In this document: in pieces, positions 44,700 through 56,886 of the stretch
Layout of the letters: each line of letters starts with the position of its first letter
Numbering within the stretch: position 1 is the stretch's first letter
NCBI GenBank assembly: GCA_036362985.1
Contig: JAYGXS010000010.1
Location: forward strand, 12,494,096-12,558,095
Reading direction: 5' to 3'
DNA length: 64,000 nt
DNA from: Ligula intestinalis
Taxonomy: Eukaryota; Platyhelminthes; Cestoda; Diphyllobothriidea; Diphyllobothriidae
Translations under genes and position numbers: made by a program
The notes under the pieces: model-generated
What the model saw: the letters and a program-made list of their open reading frames with translations, nothing else
Database searches by the model: none
Told to the model about the DNA's origin: nothing

Positions 44700-47555
44700 T
44701 GGCTTCTTGTCTGCATAACTGCGTACAACAATTGTATTTTCAGCACAAAAGGTTAAGATGTGGAGTTTTTGCCTTATATACGAGATAGAATGCCTAAGGC
44801 TTCGGTTTTTTGATACATTAATCCTTAAGGAGTCAAATCTTTTTACTTAAGAAGATTGTGTTTAGAATTTAAGCAGCAGAGCTTTGACTGACTACTAGGT
44901 AAATGTCTAATCTTGTAAACTTAGTTCAGGGTTTATAAAAACAGGCGTAGCAACCGAGCTAGTTTAGTTTCGAAGTATGCAGTAGGTAATTCCAATACTG
45001 GTATCAAAACAAATGTGATATAATATAATGAGGCGACTCAGCCTTTGTCGTTATCTATCCTCCTCCTTAATGTGTACTAGATTCTGAGAGTTTCCCAGCA
45101 CCAGCGCTGTTGGAGTTTGGCTTTTCCGATTTCGTTAAGGAAGAGTTTTAGCGATAGTCTGCTTTGATAGTTAACTATCAAAGAACTTTGTATAAAAAGT
45201 AACCATGCGAGCGTATGGATTAAGACCCAAATGGCGATTTAGGAGAGGAATACTGTGGTACGGTTTGTTCGGTGAACAAATTTTGTTAGTATACTGCTTA
45301 GTACGCAAAGCCAGTGTGTTGTTCTTGACACACTATGTTTTGATCGTCGAAAACAGGTATTCTTCTTTTGACATGCCACTGCTTAAAAATTTCAAACCAC
45401 GATTAAACCGATTGGAGAGGCACCTAAGGAACCCTACGGCACAGGGCTGAATCGAGCAACTCTCCTCTTAACCATCCTTCCTCTCCCTCACAGATCCTGC
45501 CAAGCAATGCAGGCAAAATACTAACCCTGACTTACTAAACTGTTCCATGCTACTCTTCCTACGCTAATAGGCTGGCCTCTGGATGCACGACTTGTCAGCC
45601 TTATGAAAGGCCCTCATTTACATCAGGTGACTACTTAAATTGAACCTAAAATGTTGTATATCGTTGTATATTTAAATAACTTTAGAAGAAACGCCACAAT
45701 AAAACGTTCTTTCTTGTAAATATTCGATAGTTAATCAAATATTTAGCTAATTAGAGGCTCGAAAAAATCGATTGCTTTCAAACTTAAATGTTTGATTGTG
45801 AGCTATTAAATGACATGTCATAACCTTGGATACCGTATTTGTCCGTAGAACGGAAATTTTTAACATAGTGAAAGAACATTTCTCTTTCAAGCTAGCCAAG
45901 ATGAGGAAACTGGTTTTTAAATCCTAGATATTACTTTAATTAGAAGATGTTATAATAATGTTCAAACGAATAAGTACTCACTACCAAAATCGGCAGAAAA
46001 GGCGAGTGATCCCGATACATTCATTCAGCGCAGGATAATAACAATAAAGAACCAATTAAATTCTAGTGAGCAATCGGGTGAAGCGTTTCGTGCCTAAACT
46101 ATTCTCGAAACTGCGCAGGACAGACTGGAAGCATGTATGAGTCCTACATAAAAGGCCAATTGCTGACTGCAAGATGGGAAGACGGATTACCAGAACTGGC
46201 TACGTAGACTCACGAACTGGGTCATGAGTTTGATTTTGCGACCAAAACATTAATTTTTTCAGCCAGAAGTAGAAAAATCCATGAATTTAGTAACGCTTAG
46301 GCTTCCGAGGTGAAATAAATCCAACAATTTATCGGTCTGTCATCGGTATACAGTCCACTCTGAAGAGTCTCCCATTTATTTAGATTGCAACAGATTTATT
46401 GTTATCTCAGCTAGGTAGGTTCAATGCTACTGCTACATCACTCCAAAGGGCACCAACTAATATTGTTTATTTTTGTTAGTCTATCTAAGTAGCGTTTTTC
46501 AAAATTTGTACGCAATAACAGACATATTCGTGTAGTACAAAATAAATGGTCATATTCCTCAAAATGCAGTCAGAAAAATACATACTAATTTCCACAACAT
46601 ATCAAAGATAACCTGTGTAATATGAGTCACTTAACAACATTCCTAGGCACCGTCATTAACGCTCATCTCCTAAATCACGCACAAGTGTAAATTACCACAG
46701 GTTCGATGCGATCCACAGAAGCGTTATGCAGGAACGGGGACATGCGCTGTATTACATTGAGAGAAGACTTTCACTGCATCTACTTCACTCCCTCCGCACT
46801 CCACACCTGGGCGCGGTGCCAATGCAAAATCAAGAAGACTGGAGAGGAGATAGGGTGGCGACACACGTCCAGTCAGCAATCACAATCGGAAGACCACAGC
46901 ACAGTCTACCAGCTAACGACACGGATACAAAATGAGTGGGAGTGCCACGAGGGCAATAATAATTATGAAGCGTTAAGCTCTTACTTTCATTCTGCCGGTT
47001 AGACTGTCAACAGCATAGGAAATACAATAGATTGACCGAGCGTTTCCACTTTTTCCTTCCAAGCCACATAAACACCCCGGTCTAAACAACTAGGTATGAG
47101 AAGGGGCAGTCGTCTACTTATCATCCAAGGCAAACTAAACTGATGGCGTTGTTCATGAATCACTCGTCGTCCTTGTCGAAAATGTTATTTTGCATATTTT
47201 TTATTCGACTGGCGCTGAACCTCAAAATTGATTGTCTCGATCAAGAAAACATTATTCAACCTGAACTGCCAGTGCATTGCCACGATCTGCATCAACATTA
47301 ACAAAGGGTTGCCCCTGGAAGTGCAGAGAAGCGAAAGGCCCTTCTACGAAAATACTAAAATGCGTATACGAGGAATGTGCAGTAAGCAGGGAGGCCTCAT
47401 AGTAGTGGTCATAACCTACAAATTCTCAATGCCACCGTCTTGCACACATTGTCAGTTGAACGACAGCGTTGGTCCAAATGATTGCACTTGGGAATAAAAT
47501 CTCTACGACAGAGAGAGAACTGAGGAACTGACAGTGAGCAGATATCAAAAATGCA
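44700..47555. other. No gene recognised
   Basis: AT-rich spacer with chance frames (for example 45205-45447, 46706-46999 and 47228-47494 plus). None has a recognisable domain. A short inverted GTTAACTATCAAAG-type repeat occurs near 45.17 kb. Confidence 0.4.
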
Positions 47556-47559
47556 GAAA

Positions 47560-47678
47560 ACATTGGTTCACGTTCCCCACAGAATTTGTTCCACAAAATT
47601 AAATGTATGATGTCAGTGATGGCAGGTCCGATCTAGAAACCTGCAAGCTTTTGCTAAAAGCTGCCTGCAGCATCATGG
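47560..47678 (+). repeat. Dispersed repeat with GGTCCGATCTAGAAACCTGC block
   Basis: The block GCAGGTCCGATCTAGAAACC, then GCTTTTGCTAAAAGCTG and GCATCATGGG recurs in diverged form at 49.56-49.63 kb (ACAGGACCGATTTAGAAACG, GCATCATGGGG) and inverted at 37.50-37.57 kb. It is non-coding and of unknown type, and borders palindromic element copy 3. Confidence 0.5.
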
Positions 47679-49095
47679 GATTATCATGTAGTTGACTCTG
47701 AAGTCATTTCAGTTATGATAGGATGCGGACTTTATAGAGATCTTCGTTTTGACCACTAGCAAAACGTATCTATTGTGAAAACTGGCTACGTAAGTAGAAT
47801 GCCTTTTTATCATTTATTTTGACTGCCTTTATAAATTTAAATGTAGTTTATGGAAGACATGCACGAAGAGCTTATTTCTTGTGCTTGTTTGATAGCCAAT
47901 TACACCTTTAAATTTTATACTTAAAGAAGGGGTAGCTTTTGGCTTTAAAAAGTTGCTTATTCTGAGATTTTTACAATTGTGAGGTGTTTATTCATAATAC
48001 ATCGTATCCGTAAATTTATTAATACTGTCTATACTGCATGAAATATGTTCCACATCCATTTCAATATTTTATGACAACTACGTGACTTCTTCCTCAAACT
48101 GAAGGCGAAAACAAACTTTACACAGTGCGCAGTTTTTAAACCTTGAATTTGCGTGAAGCAGTCATTAGTTTAGAAAACTATTCAGTAATAGAGCATTTTT
48201 TTAAACCGAAAGGTACCCTTTCTTTGCGGAAAGTATTTAAAGAAGGCGTAATGTTCTATCAAACAAGTACAAGAAATAATTTCTTCGTGCATATTTTCCA
48301 CACAATACATTAAAATTTATAAAGGCAGTCAAAATAAATTAAAAATTCATACTACTTAAGTAGCAAGTTTTTACCATGGGTGCATTCTGCTTGTGGTCAG
48401 AACGAAGTTCGTTGAAAAAAACCCGCATCCTATCGTGACTGAAATGACTTCAGAATAAACTACATACTAATCAGTATCACAACTTGAGTCAATGCCGATC
48501 AGCGAAAGAGCATCAATGCTTCGCATATATTTTTATTACTGGCAAACGTTAGGACTCTGAGATACCCGTATTTCTGTGTCATCACACTTCATTGGTCAGA
48601 GTTACCTGACCCAAGTATAGCCGCAGTAACTGCCGCTACACTCGAGTTTTGAACCCGGGATAAGTAAGCTAGAGACGACCGTCCTATCCACTGAGCCACC
48701 AGGTTCACGTCTTGCCAGATTTTTGATCGGGATATAAATTAGTACATGGACCTGGTGGCTCAGTGGATAGGATGGTCGTCTCTAGCTCACTGGTCTCGGA
48801 TTCAAAACTTGAGTGTAGCGGCAGTTCCTGCGGCTTTACTTGAGTCAGGTTACTCTGACCGATGAAGGGTAATGACCCAGAAATACGCGTATCTCAGAGT
48901 CCTAACGTTTGCCAGTAATAACAATTGGTTACTTCAAGTTGGCGAGTAACATAATTGTTTCGTTGAGTAAAAGTGGAAGTGTCCACAAATTCGCCAGACG
49001 AAACAAGCCAGGGTTGGTGAATCCTGGGCGAGATCGGAGTACACCCATGTACTAGTTTTGCATATATCTTTATGTTGCATGATCTTCGGCGACTA
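47679..49095. mobile_element. Palindromic (foldback) element, copy 3, with an insertion
   Basis: The left arm begins near 47679 (GATTATCATGTAGTTGAC, TGAAGTCATTTCAGTTATG, GATCTTCGTTTTGACC) and is truncated outside compared with other copies. The right arm mirrors it (GTCAGAACGAAGTTCGTT, CTGAAATGACTTCAG, GAGTCAATGCCGATCAGCG). The right arm is split at 48530 by a 529-bp insertion and resumes at 49060 with TTATGTTGCATGATCTTCGG, the expected outer sequence. Confidence 0.75.
48531..49059. mobile_element. Insertion holding two inverted tRNA-headed (SINE-like) repeats
   Basis: The host element reads GCATATAT at 48523-48530 and again at 49060-49067, an 8-bp duplication flanking the insertion. Inside, arms 48533-48710 and 48744-48921 are reverse complements of about 178 bp. 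Each contains a tRNA-like head (ACCTGGTGGCTCAGTGGATA, then GG, an A box; GGATTCAAAAC or its mirror GTTTTGAACCCG, a B box), with the heads facing outward from the 33-bp centre. Arms end in ATTACTGGCAAACGTTAGGA and its mirror. About 138 bp of unrelated sequence follows the right arm. Confidence 0.75.
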
Positions 49096-49740
49096 CTGTA
49101 TATTTGCATTAAAACTCGTTAACTAGTGCGAAATGTTCACTTCCTACCGACAGACAGACTTAAGCAGTATACATTCTTGTTGTATTTCACCATAAACTTT
49201 AAATACACTGATATATACCACGAAAAAACTACTTTTCAGGAGATTAAAAAAGATGAACTTTCAACCAGAAAGCAGACAGGGAAAGCTGGAGAATCGGGCC
49301 CCTCGCAGCTGTGTCAAGCAGCGGCAGGATCCGGCAAAATATGTGTCTGAGCTGTTAGTGTGGTAAGTTATATCCTCAATTTTTTCTACTAAAGTCTGTT
49401 AGTTGGTAGAAAGTGGATATTTCGCAGTGTTTGATGGGTTTAAACCCAAATATACACTTACAATTTCGGTCTACGCCTGTAGGCCATTAATACACTGATA
49501 TAAACCTCTTACAGAAATTAACTTTTGGGGAGATTGAAATGCTAATTCGATTATATTAGCGCTGACAGGACCGATTTAGAAACGTACGAATTTTTGCTGA
49601 GTACTGTTTGAAGCATCATGGGGTGTCTACGTGGCCTATTAAACCAGGAAAATCATATTCCTGATGGACGTGTCCTGAACTCCGTAGGCACCACTCGCAT
49701 ATGTCCCTGAATTACCTAGTCCTTCAACCAACGCCTGGTG
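49096..49740. other. Non-coding, partly repeated
   Basis: 49.19-49.26 and 49.49-49.55 kb share TACACTGATATA and GGAGATT.AAA blocks, and 49.56-49.63 kb is a diverged copy of the 47.6-kb repeat. No gene was recognised. Confidence 0.4.
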
Positions 49741-49744
49741 TCGT

Positions 49745-50425
49745 AGTTGGTGCGGTGATGGCTTGGCAATTCGTTTTCGGGTCATTTATGACCGTGATTT
49801 CGTTGTTCGTGTCGTATGCGTGCCTGCTAATTGCGCGGCAATTATGCTCGTTGTAATCCAAGTTGTTCCTGGGACCAGTCCATCCCACGTGATTGTTTCC
49901 CCTGCTCAGATGATGTCACAAAAAAGAATACGGGAACGGCAATTCGTTGCGCTTGTTGATTGACTGTGGACCTGACGACTATGACCCGAGCAGCTCGTGG
50001 TTCACGCAGTTGTCACCTCTTGCGAGGATTTCGTCCTCGTTGAGCTTAAAAATATGGCTAGGTCTCGCGAGTGGGCTGCAGCCTGGGAGTTTGCCTCTTT
50101 CTTCCCCATCGCCACTGCGTACTCGGCCATTCACGTCCGGATCAATCTCCCGGGTTCTCCGATGTAATGGCTTTGTCCTCAGCTGCACCAGATCCGGCAA
50201 ACGACTCCAACCCGTTTCTGCCATGGTAGTGGGTATTTCGAGCTCACGATCCAGCGCCTGATGGTTACTTCTAGCCTGTGCGCAACTCCATCACTTAGTG
50301 GGGTGAGCAGGCGACTGACTGATTCCGACACATGTTTCGCGTACGCAAGAGCTTGTCAAACAGTTGGGCCATTTGGATTTTGTTTCTTGTCTCGCCTACG
50401 TATGCACTGGTCTCGTTGAAAGCGA
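49745..50425 (-). pseudogene. PLE GIY-YIG region and C-terminal tail, decayed
   Basis: The plus-strand sequence runs parallel to 35.57-36.19 kb nearly base for base in many blocks (GGTGCGGTGAT, GTCCATCCCACGTGATTG, CACGCAGTTGTC, CTCTTGCGAGGATTTCG, CGATGTAATGGCTTTG, GGGGTGAGCAGGCGACTGAC), so it is the same PLE in minus orientation. Frames are broken throughout; only short runs such as FKLNEDEILARGDNCV survive. Confidence 0.75.
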
Positions 50426-50449
50426 TAGCGACCAATCTACTGACCTCGA

Positions 50450-50765
50450 GTTCAGTTGTTATCCACTAATCTATATCGTTTTTCATAGTTCGGTTTCAGG
50501 GAGAATTGACTAAGGTGCATATACTACTCAAGTTTAACTTAGGACCTGCATATGACTTGACCGGATTCTTCTATTCGGTCATCCAGTACGATTAATTTAA
50601 CGAATGTTCGTCCGCGAACATGAGCCAATCCACAGAGGTCTAGGCTTAACCGTATTGAAATAACCGGTTTCCCCACGTTTAAAACCTAACTGGGAATTAT
50701 CATGTACATTCTCATTAATTTCTCAACGTGTTTGCTATGCTCCCCATTGGGTTCCCATTGTACTA
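50450..50765 (-). repeat. Dispersed repeat shared with 30.13-30.48 kb
   Basis: Minus-strand blocks GTTGAGAAATTAATGAGAATG, AATTCCCAGTTAGG, TTGGCTCATGTTCGCGG and AGTGGATAACAACTGAACTC match 30.48-30.13 kb in order. It abuts a PLE remnant, as the other copy does. Confidence 0.55.
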
Positions 50766-50769
50766 CTGT

Positions 50770-51960
50770 TATTAATCACATCGCGAAATTACCAAGAGCT
50801 CTATAATCCATAAACTGCCCGGTTTTAAGAAAAAGACACGAGGACCAGAGATGATAGCAAGAACTACCAAGGCATTGCAGGCCACTTCAACCAGAATACA
50901 CAACGCACACAACGCACTCTAAGCTGATGGTCTGATCTGATGAAAGCGCCAGCTGGCAGGCTTTTAAGTCATGGCTTTGCAGGATAGTATCGACTCCTAG
51001 TGCACATGCTGAGGAGGGAATACGTGCGGAAGGAGCTGAGTAACAGCATCATAAGATACTGAGCTTCCTGACTTTACATATTCATTTACAGACTAACTGG
51101 CATACGGTGTTTAACTCGCTTATTTTTCTTGTCGGTAATGTCAGTATAGTCTTTCTGCAACTGAGGTGGTCCCCAAACGTAATGACTAAAATGAGCAGAC
51201 CTCTAGAAATCCGATAAAAAATGTCACCCGGGCCACTGGGGCATAGCCACGAATTGTAAGAGCAGCTACAGCTCATGCTCAATGGACCTACGTAGTATCC
51301 AAAGTTTTTTTGTAAAATTGCTTATTTTCGTATATGATATATGTTTTAGTAAGAAGGGTGGCTTTCTAATGGCTGTCGTACTCTACAAATCCTAGTAGAC
51401 ATTGTATTGTGTAAATAGCCTTTGCCCAAATAGTTGAGTTTGCAGCTTAAATTTCTACCTCACAAAAATAGATGTGAATGTGACATTGAAAAGACTTCAG
51501 AAAGAACTGAAAATTATGAAGTGAAAACTTTTTAATCAGGTATTGGACGATTTTATGGTATAGGCTTAGGGCATCGCTTCGATCAGTTACAAAATGGACA
51601 GTAGAAATGAAGCAGAGACAGTGAGATGGTAGATTGATTACTTTTCCACAAAAAGCCTGCCAAAGTCAGTTTTTTCTGCAATTCAGTCTATTATGCCAAT
51701 CTTGACAGGTCCAATTTGAAGGCTTCAAACAGAGTCATAGGAACGAAAAATGCCATGGATAGGGAAACACTTTCATAATACAGGACTCCCTATGACCTTC
51801 TGGACGAAATGCTGGTACGCAATACGTCAACTGAAGTGGGACATTCCGTCCGCCTGGGGAAATGGCTAGAGAGTCTATCTAGGCGCTTTAGGATGAAATG
51901 CTCTAAACCTGGAGTTTTATTTTCAACGGTATTTCTTACCTGCAGAACGCTAAAAAAACA
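50770..51960. other. No gene recognised
   Basis: Short chance frames only. 51.69-51.77 kb (GACAGGTCCAATTTGAAGGC) may be a distant copy of the 47.6-kb repeat. Confidence 0.4.
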
Positions 51961-51964
51961 CCCA

Positions 51965-54795
51965 TTAAATTGTTATCGTACTAAGACAGAGGTTTGGCGA
52001 AGGGGAAAAAGTTTGCTTTTGCACAACAACCAAGTGATCCAACCTCCATTGTTCTCCCCCTGGACATGTCCGTTCCGGATGTACCCGAAGGTGATCCAGT
52101 AAAAGGAGGGTCGAGCCCGACCGCAACCATTTCCCGGGCAAACAGCAAACTAACGTTCCTGTACACCAATGCACACAGTATGCTATCAAGGCGTGATGCG
52201 CTGAGGGTTAATATCTGCGAACTAGTTCCAAATATAATTTCCCTAACGGAAACCTGGTCATCTTAACACTCGGACGACTGTGAGGTGGCTATGCCTGGCA
52301 ACCAACTGTTCAGAAAAGATGGGGAAGGGCGTTAAGGCGGTGGCGTACTCACATTCGTGAAAAATGGACTTTCCTCTTTAGACAAAACAAATAAACGGGT
52401 GTGTACTTCCGAGGCAATCTGGCTATCACTGAAAGTACCAGGTGCATCAAGCTTCGATGGCCTGACACTACCGATCACTGAAAGGGAGCCCATGGATGAT
52501 GCATCCTTGCTAGAGCAGCTTGAAAATATTGCTACATGGTTGCATAACCTGATCAATGTTGACTGTACCGCGCCTCACATCCACTACAGCTCGGCCTGCA
52601 CACATGGCTCCTATCTAGCCTCCGAGACTTACCTTCTGAGCATTAAGCTAAAGTTATTTCTCACCTAGAAAGTCATGTTTCCAATAAGGGTACGCGGCCA
52701 CTAACACGCCAATTGTCTGGACCTCGTTCGCGCGAAATCGCAGGACAGCATCGATGAAGTGTCTTGTCTGCCTTCGCTAGACATAAGTGACCACGTTATA
52801 CTGCTATGGGAGTACTCATTATTTTAAATACCTGAGGGACCTACAGCAATCAGAAGAAATAGTTCGTGAGACGATTTCGATCGAACGATGGCCTAACTCA
52901 CGCGAAATGAGTGAAAATCTTTATTTTTGCAAACATAATCGAGGACTGGGAAGCGTTCCGGGACATGAAGCACACGGTCATCGAAAATCTTGTCCGCTTT
53001 CGCGAAAAGGGTTGATGAAAAGACCATGATGACTTGCACAGGCCTTAAAAACAGTAGTTGACGAAATCGCCTACGGACAGGAGTTCTGCAAGTGCGTACA
53101 AAACTCAGTAAAATCGGTCAAGGGCCTAAATCTTAAAACAAGGGCGATTTTTAAGTAGACCTGCTAAACCATGCCACACTGAATGCCAAGCATTTTTACA
53201 GGTACCTCAGGCAGAGAAAACGAAACAAGGATCTGATACCCTTTCTGAGGACAGCCGAGTGTATAGACCTTATAGAAGACGACGCGAACGCTTATCATCT
53301 TTCGAAATTTTTCTGGTCAGTTTTCATAAAGCAGATGGGATACGATAATCCTGCGAGAAGTCCGGCGTGGGAACAATATTTGAGACTGTTCAATGCACCA
53401 AAGCTATTGTTCTTAGGGAAGGGTTAGAGTTAAAAAATATGCAAGTCACTGTTCCCCGATGAGGCACCGGCTAAGATCTTGAAAGAGCTCGCCAGTGAGT
53501 TGGCAAAACCACTTTCTACGCTTTTCTAAACATCCTTCAAAAGCGGATGCCTAGCAGCCGTTTGGAAATCCACGTGAATGTTGCTACTCTATAAGGCTGG
53601 AAGCTGGGTCTTCGCAAACAATTATCGACAGGTCAGTCTTACTGCAATTTGCTGCAATATTATAGAAGAAAATATACAAGCAACCACTAACGCAATTATT
53701 TGAAGTAAACAATCTACTTTCAGGTGTCCAGCACGGTTTCGGTAGAGGTAGGTCATGCGTTAAGAATTTGCTCTCTTTGTTTAGAACTTTGGACTGAAGT
53801 AGTCGATAGAGGGTATTCGGTGCACGTCGCCTATATCAACTTCAAAAGGGTTTTCGATAACGTGCCGCACCAACGACTTCTTTATAAACCCAGCCGCATA
53901 GAAGAAATAAGTAGGATTCTGGTAAGGATCACAAGCTTCGTAATCGGCCGTTCGCAAACTGGCCATATCAACTATAAACAGTTGACCAAAGTTTCGGTTA
54001 AAAGGGGTGTTATTCAATACTCCGTTCTCGGCCATATTTTGTTCATTGTTTACATCAGCGGTTGTGTCAGTGAACTATATTGTTATATAGCTATGTTTGT
54101 CGATGATATCAAAGTTAAGCCAGTTATTCGAACTGCGGCTGACGGAAAGAACATGCAGACAAATTTAAATTGACACAAAAATGTTCAAAGGACTGGCTCT
54201 TGCCGTCCTATGAGAGAACGTGCAGCATCATACAAGTCGGCAAAATCAGTTCTTCAAACCGTACTGTTTACCGATTAACTGGCGTAGCGTCGAAAGAAGT
54301 GTACGCCTAGGAGTAATTAAGAGTCTTGATCACGCCCTCACTTAAACCTGCCTGCATTGCGCAAAAGTAGCCATATCTGCGATTTCGATTCTGCACCTCG
54401 TTAGACGAGCTTATTCTGCCTTCCATGATGACTGCTTTACCAAAGTCTCTGGAACACTCGAGCGGCCACAATTGGTGTTAACTATCCAAACTTTGAGATC
54501 TAGGGCCGCGATAGACCTCAACATCCTCGAAAAGGTTCAAAGGCATGCAACTGAACTTGCTATTGTATAGGGCTCACAGTCTTACAAAACGTGGCTGTCA
54601 AATCCCAGTATTTTTCCCTTGCAGTACAGACAGCTTCGGGGGACCTGATACTAACATTCGGCATATTACGCATTCAGGACTGTTGTCTTGTATCAAAATA
54701 TTTCTTCGAGTGTAAAGGGGGCCAGCTGGACGCTCGGAAGTATTCTTTCCCAAACGAGTGGTCGAAATGTGGAAGACTCTTTCTCTGAATTTCAT
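51965..54795 (+). pseudogene. Decayed CR1-type LINE, endonuclease to C-terminus
   Basis: In order on the plus strand: LTFLYTNAHSMLSRRDALRV and ELVPNIISLTETWSS (endonuclease start, E present); GGGVLTFVKNGLSSLDK; ASLLEQLENIATWLHNL; a lost middle; VSVEVGHALR; VAYINFKRVFDNVPHQRLLY (motif A, DF to NF); RGVIQYSVLGHILFIVYISG (motif B, degraded); AMFVDDIKVKPV (motif C, VDD); and a broken C-terminus ending GGQLDARKYSFPNEW. Compared with the copy at 40.6-44.6 kb it has many stops and frameshifts and is clearly older. Confidence 0.8.
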
Positions 54796-54799
54796 TATG

Positions 54800-55955
54800 A
54801 CGGAATTCCTAGAGGGCCTTAAGCAAAAGTTGGATCGATATAGCAGTGCACGCTAAAATACGAACTAATAACCACCAACAATTTACAATTCGAATACTTA
54901 TTTCTTATTCAAGTAGCATTTCGTTTACAGCATAATGTTATTGCGGTAAGGAGGGTTCCACTGCAAACGAGTCGACGTCTGAAAACGGCAATAAGTGCAA
55001 AACTATAATACTATTAGCTACATTTAAGTGAAATTTTAATACACTATTTTGTTTAGGAGAACCTACAGCTTACACCCTCCCAACACAAATCCCATGCAAG
55101 GTCTCCGCGGTCTTCCCTACTTTACTATCGGCATACCGTAACGACCCCGTCAGAGATCGCAGCAGCCGAAACTCGTGGCCATAGTCCACGCGGGCCCAAA
55201 ACGTTCTTCTTGGTTCGACTCGCAGCGGATTGTCAATTATCTCGGCAGATATTTATCTTTTTAAAATCATGTAGGCGGAGTCCGCAATGAGCAAAGGAGT
55301 ATAAGGTCGCATCTTCCGCACTTCGGTCATACTCCCGATGGCCTCTGCAATGCCCCACGCCCACTGGATGCACTCTCAAGAAGGAAGCTTATTTCTCCTA
55401 ACCCCTCTCCCCCATTAGACCCTCCCTCAAAAGTGGCAGCTTTTTCTCTTAAATAATACTAAGGCGTTTTTTTTCACTGTTTGCTCTTTTTCAAAACTAT
55501 GTTCCACCTCAGAACTCAAGCCGGTTGGCCTCACCAACAAACTGAGATAGTATTTTTTGTCTGACACCACAGCACACATGTAAAATTTGGGGACTTTAAG
55601 GAAGCCAGCCTACATCTCTCTTGAACATAACTGATACAATAAGCTATAAATTGTGCCTGGATAAAATGAAACCGAAACAGACTACGGTCTTGCGTTATGT
55701 CTATTAATCACTATTTCAAAAAGTACGTAAGGGGTAAGGTTTTCTCTGGAATCAGCTATATTCTTCTTGTAATTATAGGTTAAATTTGGAAGCACTAGGA
55801 CTGTATCTTAGTCCAGCTGGTAGCACCACGTGGCCTACTAATAGAGGCTGTTCAGCACAGTTGATAGATATATACTAGGCTTTAACCCTTTATCACTCAA
55901 ACTCTCCTGACATGCCAGACAAAATAAAAAGTTTCAGCAGCCTACGTGGTCGCAT
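54800..55955. other. No gene recognised
   Basis: AT-rich spacer after the decayed CR1. 55.08-55.22 kb is GC-richer but shows no domain. Confidence 0.4.
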
Positions 55956-55956
55956 A

Positions 55957-56886
55957 TACAGGAGACGCCAAGGATCATGCAACATTTTGACATATGCGAA
56001 AGACTGATACTTTTGCACTAGACGACACTGATTCAGGTTGTGATACTGATTACCATGTAGTCTTTTCTGAATACATTACAGTTATGAGAGGGTGCGGGCT
56101 TTTTAACGAGCTTCGTTTTGACCAGCACCAAAACGCATCAATTGTAAAAACTGGCTACTTAAGTAGTATTCCTTTTTATCACTCATTTTGACTTTCCTTA
56201 TAAATTCAAATATATTTGATGGAAAACATGCACGAAAAAAATATTTCTTGTACATTTTTGACAGCAAATTACGCCTGCTGTGAATTTATACTCAAATGAA
56301 GAGAACGTTACGGTTTAAAAAAAGTTGCTCAATCGTCGAATAATTTTCTAAACTACTCACTATTACACTCGAATTCAAGGTTTAAAAACTGCGCGGGTGC
56401 ACATCCTGTTTAAGGAAAAGTACATATTTTATGCAGTATAGGCAACATTAATAAATTAACGGAAACCACGGATTATGAATGAAGACCTCACAATCCTAAA
56501 AAAGCTCATAATAAGCAAATTTTTTAAAACCGAAACATACTCTTCCCTTCAGTATAGAATTTAAAGAAGGCATAGTTTGCTATCAAAAAATACAAGGCAT
56601 ATTTTTCGCGCATGCCTTCTATAAGATATATTTGAATTTATAAAGGCAGTCAAAATAACTGATAAAAAAGCATACTACATAAATAGCCAGTTTTTTTAAT
56701 TTATACATTTTGCTACTGGTCAGAACGAAGCTCGTTAAAAAGCCCACATCCTATCATGACTGAAGTGAACTCAGAAAAGACAACACGACAATCTGTATCA
56801 CAACTGAGTCAACACCGGTTAGCGTAAGAGTATCAGTCTTTCGCATATGTCGACATGTTGCGCGATCTTTGGCGTCAACTGTAATT
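55957..56886. mobile_element. Palindromic (foldback) element, copy 4
   Basis: The left arm starts TACAGGAGACGCCAAGGATC, and the right arm ends GCGCGATCTTTGGCGTCAAC then TGTA. Mirror blocks include CATATGCGAAAGACTGATAC with GTATCAGTCTTTCGCATATG, CGAGCTTCGTTTTGACC with GGTCAGAACGAAGCTCG, and TTATAAATTCAAATATAT with its mirror. The arms are about 330 bp and the centre about 250 bp. It is nearly full length and the best-preserved copy. No open frame spans it. Confidence 0.8.
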
